Positions 14,627 through 19,112 of a DNA stretch of 19,112 nucleotides are shown here, piece after piece. The stretch is taken from positions 1-19,112 of the forward strand of contig NZ_CALEVF010000075.1 in NCBI RefSeq assembly GCF_937920395.1. Direction: 5' to 3'. Both the position numbers and the translations under genes were made by a program. This stretch comes from an uncultured Clostridium sp. (GTDB taxonomy: Bacteria; Bacillota; Clostridia; Clostridiales; Clostridiaceae). The notes beneath the pieces are model-generated. The model was given only the letters and a program-made list of their open reading frames with translations. It ran no database searches and had not been told where the DNA came from. How positions within the stretch are numbered: position 1 is the first letter of the stretch; each line of letters starts with the position of its first letter.

Positions 14627-16039
14627 ATGATTAAAAATAACGATTATTATAGGTTAAAATATCATTTAATGCCAGAAACAGGTTTTATGAATGATCCTAA
14701 TGGATTTATTCAAGTTAATAGTGAATACCATCTGTTTTATCAGTTTAACCCTTTATATCCTAAAGACAAAAAGGTATGTTGGGCTCATGTAAAAAGTTCG
14801 GATTTAGTTCATTGGAGTATGCTATCAACTGCACTTTGTCCAAGTGAATGGTATGAAACTCATGGATGTTATTCTGGATCGGCTGTAAATAATAATGATG
14901 AATTCACTTTAATTTATACGGGAAATGTAAAAAATCAATCAGGTAAAAGGGAAACTTATCAGTGTATTGCACAAAGCAGTGATGGGGAAAACTTTGTTAA
15001 ATATAAAAATAACCCTGTTATAAGTAATGCACCAACTGGTTATACATCGCATTTTAGGGATCCTAAAGTTTGGAAACATGATGGATTATGGTATATGTCA
15101 ATTGGAGCCCAAACAGAAAAAGAAGAAGGCGTAGTACTTTTATATAGTTCAGAAGATTTATTAACTTGGAATAAAATTGGAGAAATTGCTGGTGCAAACA
15201 CAAAGAGATTGAATTATCTAGGATATATGTGGGAGTGTCCAAATTTATTTAATTTAGACGGAAAAGATATATTATTATTTTGTCCTCAGGGGGTAGAGCC
15301 TAAAGGAGATTTATATAATAACAGATATCAATGTGGATATTTGGTTGGTAAATTAGATTATAAGACGGGAAAATTAGCTTATGGTGATTTTATTGAGCTA
15401 GATAGAGGTTTTGAATTTTATGCGCCTCAAGTTTCGAGAGATGAAAAAGGACGGTTACTCTTAGTTGGTTGGATGGGTATTCCAGAAGAAGAGGATAGCC
15501 CTACGGTAAAGAACAATTGGCTTCATTGTCTAACAATTGTTAGACAATTGCATCTTGAAAATAATAAAATCTATCAAAACCCAGTAGAAGAAATGAAATT
15601 ACTTAGAAATAATGAGACTACATATGAAAATGTGATAATAAATAATGAACAGATTAAATTAAATGGTATTTATGGGGACTGTTTTGAGTTGGTTTGTGAT
15701 TTCTCATGGGAAAATGTATTGGAATTTGGGATTAAGCTTAGATGCGATGAGGGCGAAAATGAGAAAACACTTTTATATTATAATACAAAAGAAGAAAAAA
15801 TAATATTGGACAGATATGAAAGCGGATTAAGTAAAATAGGCGTGAGAAAATGCAAAATAGAGAATTGTAAAAAATTAAGGATTCGTTTATTCATGGATAA
15901 GTCATCTCTTGAAATATTCATAAATAAAGGTGAAGAAACTTTTTCCTCTAGGATTTATCCTAAGGAAGACAGCAAAAACATTTTTTTTTATGCACAAGGA
16001 GGAATAATAAACGTTGATATAAAGCATTGGAACATTTAA
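14627..16039 (+). CDS. scrB: Sucrose-6-phosphate hydrolase (GH32)
   Basis: A 470-residue cytoplasmic glycoside hydrolase family 32 enzyme that splits sucrose-6-phosphate into glucose-6-phosphate and fructose. The five-blade propeller holds the nucleophile Asp23 in GFMNDPNGF, the transition-state stabiliser Asp145 in FRDPKVW, and the acid/base Glu203 in MWECPNLF. A C-terminal beta-sandwich follows, with MDKSSLEIFINKGEETFSSR near 420-440. Length is normal. There is no signal peptide, consistent with an intracellular phosphorylated substrate. The ATG has only a weak site (GGTTGTGA) and follows a terminator hairpin, so expression may be lower than that of scrA. No fructokinase gene (scrK) follows, unlike some clostridial scr operons. 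Confidence 0.92.
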   Translation: MIKNNDYYRLKYHLMPETGFMNDPNGFIQVNSEYHLFYQFNPLYPKDKKVCWAHVKSSDLVHWSMLSTALCPSEWYETHGCYSGSAVNNNDEFTLIYTGNVKNQSGKRETYQCIAQSSDGENFVKYKNNPVISNAPTGYTSHFRDPKVWKHDGLWYMSIGAQTEKEEGVVLLYSSEDLLTWNKIGEIAGANTKRLNYLGYMWECPNLFNLDGKDILLFCPQGVEPKGDLYNNRYQCGYLVGKLDYKTGKLAYGDFIELDRGFEFYAPQVSRDEKGRLLLVGWMGIPEEEDSPTVKNNWLHCLTIVRQLHLENNKIYQNPVEEMKLLRNNETTYENVIINNEQIKLNGIYGDCFELVCDFSWENVLEFGIKLRCDEGENEKTLLYYNTKEEKIILDRYESGLSKIGVRKCKIENCKKLRIRLFMDKSSLEIFINKGEETFSSRIYPKEDSKNIFFYAQGGIINVDIKHWNI

Positions 16040-16141
16040 CGTCTGTAATGAATGTTGTAAACAGAAAACTAAATATCAACAATACAAAATAATACTATAT
16101 ATGTAATAATTAGCTTGTTTTTTTATAAATAAATAAAAAAA

Positions 16142-16177
16142 CTAGTGAATCCCAATTACATTAATTGGTTCTACTAG
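16142..16177 (-). terminator. Hairpin with T-run on the minus side
   Basis: CTAGT-GAA-CCAATTA (16142-16158) pairs with TAATTGG-TTC-ACTAG (16162-16177) around a CAT loop with small bulges. Read on the minus strand, it is followed by seven T, so it looks like a terminator for leftward transcription. No minus-strand gene is visible to its right. A possible minus promoter, TTGCAA (16588-16593) and TTATAT (16570-16565) with 17-base spacing, could start a short transcript that ends here. Confidence 0.45.
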
Positions 16178-16273
16178 CTTGATAGCCACGGGGTCTGGCA
16201 CCTTACTTAGTTTGGAAGTGAAACGGATAAGCTATGTTGCTAAAAACTCCATAATCCAATAAAACAAAATAAT

Positions 16274-16336
16274 TGTTCATGACCCACGTGGGTCTTTGTG
16301 AGGCGAAGGCGAGCTTGCTGATGTCTGAATGGTAAG
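16274..16336 (+). repeat. Interspersed repeat, copy C (diverged)
   Basis: It starts TTGTTCATGA as in copy A, has a perfect palindrome GACCCACGTGGGTC (16281-16294), then TTTGTGAGGCGAAGGCGAGC and TTGCT, and ends ATGGTAAG (16329-16336) as in copy B. The order and spacing of blocks are kept although many bases differ. Confidence 0.4.
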
Positions 16337-16439
16337 AAATTATGTAAAAATGTTGAGTGAAGTGTAGCATCCCTATCCATAAATCATATTATGTAATGAG
16401 TGCCATATTGGCCAAGTAATTTGATAGGAAGGAAGCACT

Positions 16440-16565
16440 ATGAAGTGTAATTACTGTTGTTACTTATATGTATGTCCTTATGGGAGACAATTAGTTTATA
16501 ATAAATATCTCGTGAATCGCTATGAAAGACATTTACAAGGTATATTTTCTTTTTTTGCGTTTTAA
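16440..16565 (+). CDS. Small Cys-rich protein (41 aa), hypothetical
   Basis: The reading frame opens with GGAAGG (16427-16432) seven bases ahead of its ATG. It begins MKCNYCCYLYVCPYGRQ, giving Cys3, Cys6, Cys7 and Cys12, then a Tyr- and Arg-rich stretch and a hydrophobic tail. The CxxCCxxxxC pattern could bind zinc or an iron-sulfur cluster. I do not recognise a family. It lies on the same strand as the radical SAM gene 434 bp downstream, but a strong promoter between them argues for separate transcription. It could equally be chance coding within a structured RNA. Confidence 0.35.
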   Translation: MKCNYCCYLYVCPYGRQLVYNKYLVNRYERHLQGIFSFFAF

Positions 16566-16731
16566 TATAAATTAATATATAAAAGGTTTGCAAATAAGTT
16601 AACAAGTAGCAAGTTTGAAAAATGACAAATAATTACAATATGCCAATAGAATAGACAAAAACAGAGCAAAACAGAGCAAAACACACAAAAATATAATTAC
16701 AGCTGCATAATACATTAAAAAAATGGGTTTA

Positions 16732-16760
16732 TTGACAAAATAATGTAAAATTGTTATAAT
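16732..16760 (+). promoter_or_regulatory. Sigma-A-type promoter of the radical SAM gene
   Basis: TTGACA (16732-16737) and TATAAT (16755-16760) are both perfect consensus hexamers separated by 17 bases. Transcription would begin near 16767, giving an untranslated leader of about 230 bases before the ATG at 17000. Confidence 0.8.
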
Positions 16761-16999
16761 GATTACAAAGAGTTCGTATTGTATAAGTACAATTTCTAGT
16801 ATAACTTAATAACTTAATAATGTTACAACATACCTATAAATAAAACTAAAAAGAAAGAAAAATATATAATTACAAATAATATTTGTGTGATTGAATATTA
16901 AAAAACATGCAAAAAAATATGATAATTGATTTATATTATTATCTTTTTAAATAGTAATATAATTTATAAAAATAAATTTTTTTAATTGGAGGAATTAAT

Positions 17000-18379
17000 A
17001 TGAGTACTATGAATTTTTTAGAAAAAGACGTAAAATCTAAAATTATGAAAATTATGATTGCTTATCTTGAAAAAAATCCAGAAAGAAATGTTGACAAAAT
17101 TTTTGATGCTATAAGAAAACTAATAAAGGATGAAGATCAATTAAAACAAATAGAGTTTGTTTATAGTTATTATAAAAACAATCCAACTACATATGATTAC
17201 ATACAAAATATATTAACTACTACCGATACAAAGTGCCTTAAAAAAATGGTTATTAATTTCTTTGTGAATGCAAATTGGTATGCTGAGACTAAACGTCAAA
17301 AGTACTTGACTGACGAAGATACAAAGATACCATTTGTTATGTTAATTAGTCCATCTATGAGATGCCCTTTGCACTGTGTTGGATGTTATGCAGCTAATTA
17401 TAGTAAAGATGCTGATATTCCACCAGAAGAAGTCGAGAGATTAATTAAAGAGGCAAGAGATTTAGGAATATACTGGATAATAGTGCTTGGTGGAGAACCT
17501 TTCTACAATGATTATTTATTAGATATTTATGAGAAATATGATGACATGATGTTCTCACCATTTACTAGTGGTATTCTTATAACTGATAAAATTGCTGATA
17601 GGTTGAAAAAATGTGGAAATGTAGTCGCAATGCTATCAATTGAAGGATTAAAAAAAGATACAGAAGCAAGAAGAGGATTAGGTACTTATGAAAAAGTTAT
17701 GCATGCAATGGATCTACTTAAAGAAAGAGGAATTTTATTCGGAGTTTCAACATGTGTTACAAGAACTAATATTGAAGATGTATTATCTGATGAATTTACT
17801 GATATGCTAATTGAAAAAGGTTCAAAATTAAGTTGGTATTTCTTATTTATGCCGATAAGTGCACATCCACAGTTTGGTATGATGCTTACACCAGAGCAGA
17901 GAATAAGACTTGGAAGAAGAGCCAATGAAATAAGAACTACAAAACCATACTTTACAATTGATTTCTTTAATGATGCTCCTCAAATAGGTGGATGTATTGC
18001 TGGTAAATATTTCTTCCATGTTAATTCAAAAGAGGATGTAGAACCATGTGTATTTGCACATTTCTCGACAGTTAATTTAAAGGGAAGACCATTAATTGAT
18101 GCTTTTAGGAACCCTTTCTTTAAGGAATTAAGACATATTCAGCCATATAACAAAAATATGTTAAGACCATGTATGATGATAGATAATCCTAATGTAATAA
18201 AAAACATATGCGAAAAGGTTGGTGCTAAACCAACAGATGCAGCTGGTGAAGCTATGCTTAATGATAATGATTTTCATGAAAAGATTACTAAGGTTGCAAC
18301 TGAGTTTGCACCCTATGCTAACAAAGAGTGGAAAGAAACTTATAATGAACAAGGAAATTATGAATTGTCAAAAGGTTAA
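17000..18379 (+). CDS. Radical SAM protein with SPASM-like C-terminal region
   Basis: A 459-residue radical SAM enzyme. Residues 1-105 are helical and not part of the core. The cluster motif is RCPLHCVGC with Cys122, Cys126 and Cys129, followed by LGGEPF (SAM-binding GGE) and a TIM-barrel stretch. The C-terminal part (about 330-410) has further cysteines: GGCIAGKYFF, EPCVFAHF, RPCMMIDN and NICEKVG. These could hold an auxiliary iron-sulfur cluster, as in SPASM/twitch proteins that modify peptides or proteins. No substrate gene is certain; a small Cys-rich ORF lies 434 bp upstream. GGAGG at 16987-16991 precedes the ATG. The perfect promoter suggests strong expression. The gene is followed by AT-rich sequence and a terminator at 18553. 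The reaction is unknown. Confidence 0.8.
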   Translation: MSTMNFLEKDVKSKIMKIMIAYLEKNPERNVDKIFDAIRKLIKDEDQLKQIEFVYSYYKNNPTTYDYIQNILTTTDTKCLKKMVINFFVNANWYAETKRQKYLTDEDTKIPFVMLISPSMRCPLHCVGCYAANYSKDADIPPEEVERLIKEARDLGIYWIIVLGGEPFYNDYLLDIYEKYDDMMFSPFTSGILITDKIADRLKKCGNVVAMLSIEGLKKDTEARRGLGTYEKVMHAMDLLKERGILFGVSTCVTRTNIEDVLSDEFTDMLIEKGSKLSWYFLFMPISAHPQFGMMLTPEQRIRLGRRANEIRTTKPYFTIDFFNDAPQIGGCIAGKYFFHVNSKEDVEPCVFAHFSTVNLKGRPLIDAFRNPFFKELRHIQPYNKNMLRPCMMIDNPNVIKNICEKVGAKPTDAAGEAMLNDNDFHEKITKVATEFAPYANKEWKETYNEQGNYELSKG

Positions 18380-18552
18380 TGAAAAATTACAGTTCTCTAT
18401 AAATCAAGAAAATTGAATTAAATAATTTTTAATTTTTTAACAATACATATAAACAATAATATCTAGTTATTGTAAATTAAAATATTTGTGTAATTACAAT
18501 AAATTCTACATAAAAAATCAAAGTTTCTGATTGTATAAACTGAACTATACCC

Positions 18553-18602
18553 CTTTAATTAGACACAAAATTAAAAAGTTGTGTCTAATTAAAGCTTTTT
18601 TT
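18553..18602 (+). terminator. Strong terminator downstream of the radical SAM gene
   Basis: CTTTAATTAGACACAA (18553-18568) pairs perfectly over 16 bp with TTGTGTCTAATTAAAG (18579-18594), followed by C and seven T. It is an unusually long, perfect stem. The 173 bp before it and the 79 bp after it hold nothing I can identify. Confidence 0.8.
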
Positions 18603-18681
18603 GGTATGGCAGGGTAGCAGATATAAAAATAGTTAACAGAATTACTATAAAATATATACTAAGTGATTATGTAGAGGACTA

Positions 18682-18912
18682 CTATGTTTTTAAAATCTGT
18701 TCGGTATCTTTCATAGATGATGTATAATTATCATTGGTTACTCTCCAATTCCTAATGTAAGTGAAGAAACCAATGTAATCTTGCAAATATTTAGTGCTTA
18801 CATTTACCATATGCCCATAGATATAATCTATCATATTGTTTCCGTAGAGACTTTCTAAAACCTTTTTATTTTTTTCTTCGGTGTCTTTCGCTTGTGGAGT
18901 GTATATGTTAAT
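18682..18912 (-). pseudogene. C-terminal remnant of a transposase, probably IS1595/ISXO2-like
   Basis: On the minus strand a frame from 18912 to the TAG at 18682 reads about 76 codons with no start. It includes DYIYGHMVNVSTKYLQDYIG and FFTYIRNWRV. The VSTKYLQ-Y---F pattern resembles the C-terminal end of ISXO2-like transposases as I remember them, which would make this a truncated insertion-sequence remnant. The stop upstream and the absence of a catalytic domain show it is not functional. The family call is tentative. Confidence 0.4.
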
Positions 18913-18969
18913 CTAAAAGTTAATAACAAAAATGGTTTTTAAATTAAAAATAAACTAGAGGAGTAAAAT

Positions 18970-19077
18970 ATGGCTAATGAAATTTATGTTAATAAAATAA
19001 TTTCTTCTTTAAAGATGAAACTAGACAAAAATAATACAATGTATCGTACTTCTTACAAACGGAATTTGTCAACATAG
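18970..19077 (+). CDS. Small ORF (35 aa), hypothetical or truncated gene start
   Basis: GAGGAG (18958-18963) lies six bases before an ATG that opens MANEIYVNKIISSLKMKLDK and stops at TAG 19075-19077. The good ribosome binding site suggests a real translation start. The product is basic and has no recognisable domain. It may be the beginning of a longer gene interrupted near the window end. Confidence 0.3.
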   Translation: MANEIYVNKIISSLKMKLDKNNTMYRTSYKRNLST

Positions 19078-19112
19078 TTGTCGCATTTTTTAATTTCAAC
19101 CTTTTTATGATG

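Larger units (their letters stand above)
16040..16999. other. Gene-poor region of 960 bp between scrB and the radical SAM gene
   Basis: This stretch holds an A/T hairpin at about 16119-16140, a strong hairpin at 16142-16177, repeat copy C at 16274-16336, a 41-codon Cys-rich ORF at 16440-16565, a 10-bp direct repeat ACAGAGCAAA twice at 16661-16680, and a strong promoter at 16732-16760. From 16767 to 16990 the sequence is very AT-rich with no structure I can name. No fructokinase remnant is visible. Confidence 0.6.

Noticed and set aside
16180..16440. Decayed fructokinase gene (scrK) after scrB
   Set aside because: No frame in either direction shows kinase-like motifs; the region is hairpins and repeat sequence.
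16767..16990. Riboswitch in the radical SAM leader
   Set aside because: The leader is almost all A and T, with no conserved aptamer motif that I can recognise.

Overview
The window is AT-rich, with strong GGAGG-type ribosome binding sites and sacT/scr-style sugar genes. It also carries a glycyl-radical choline lyase locus and IS200/IS605-type elements. Together these point to a low-GC Firmicute, most likely Clostridium sensu stricto. No rRNA, tRNA or CRISPR array is visible.

Layout. (1) 1-2930: a decayed gene fragment, a membrane-anchored NAGPA-type phosphodiester glycosidase, and a convergent serine hydrolase of the class A beta-lactamase fold with a peptidoglycan-binding domain. (2) 3157-7043: a choline trimethylamine-lyase locus on the minus strand. 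The activase gene cutD is intact. The lyase gene cutC is broken twice, by an in-frame TAG and by a -1 frameshift. A divergent HxlR-type regulator faces it. (3) 7060-10590: two neighbouring OMEGA (obligate mobile element-guided activity) loci. The first encodes a TnpB-like protein that stops before RuvC-III. The second is an apparently complete IscB element with every RuvC and HNH catalytic residue, a long structured leader consistent with its omega RNA (HEARO RNA), hairpins at both ends and a TTTAC left flank. (4) 10710-11326: a chloramphenicol-acetyltransferase-like gene frameshifted in a T homopolymer. (5) 11335-16039: a sucrose operon, scrT-scrA-scrB. A RAT/terminator antitermination switch precedes both scrT and scrA, and a further hairpin terminator lies between scrA and scrB. 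(6) 16040-17000: a gene-poor stretch with hairpins, one copy of an interspersed repeat and a 41-codon Cys-rich ORF. (7) 17000-18379: a radical SAM protein with a strong promoter and a leader of about 230 nt. (8) 18380-19112: a terminator, a transposase tail and a small ORF.

How it fits together. The sucrose genes form a self-contained uptake and hydrolysis unit: EIIBCA phosphorylates sucrose on entry, GH32 cleaves sucrose-6-phosphate, and the BglG-family protein controls read-through. No fructokinase is present. The choline locus can make an activase but probably no working lyase. The most notable part is the side-by-side pair of RNA-guided nuclease genes, one of the Cas12-ancestor type (truncated) and one of the Cas9-ancestor type (intact). 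The IscB element may have inserted exactly at the right end of the TnpB-like element.
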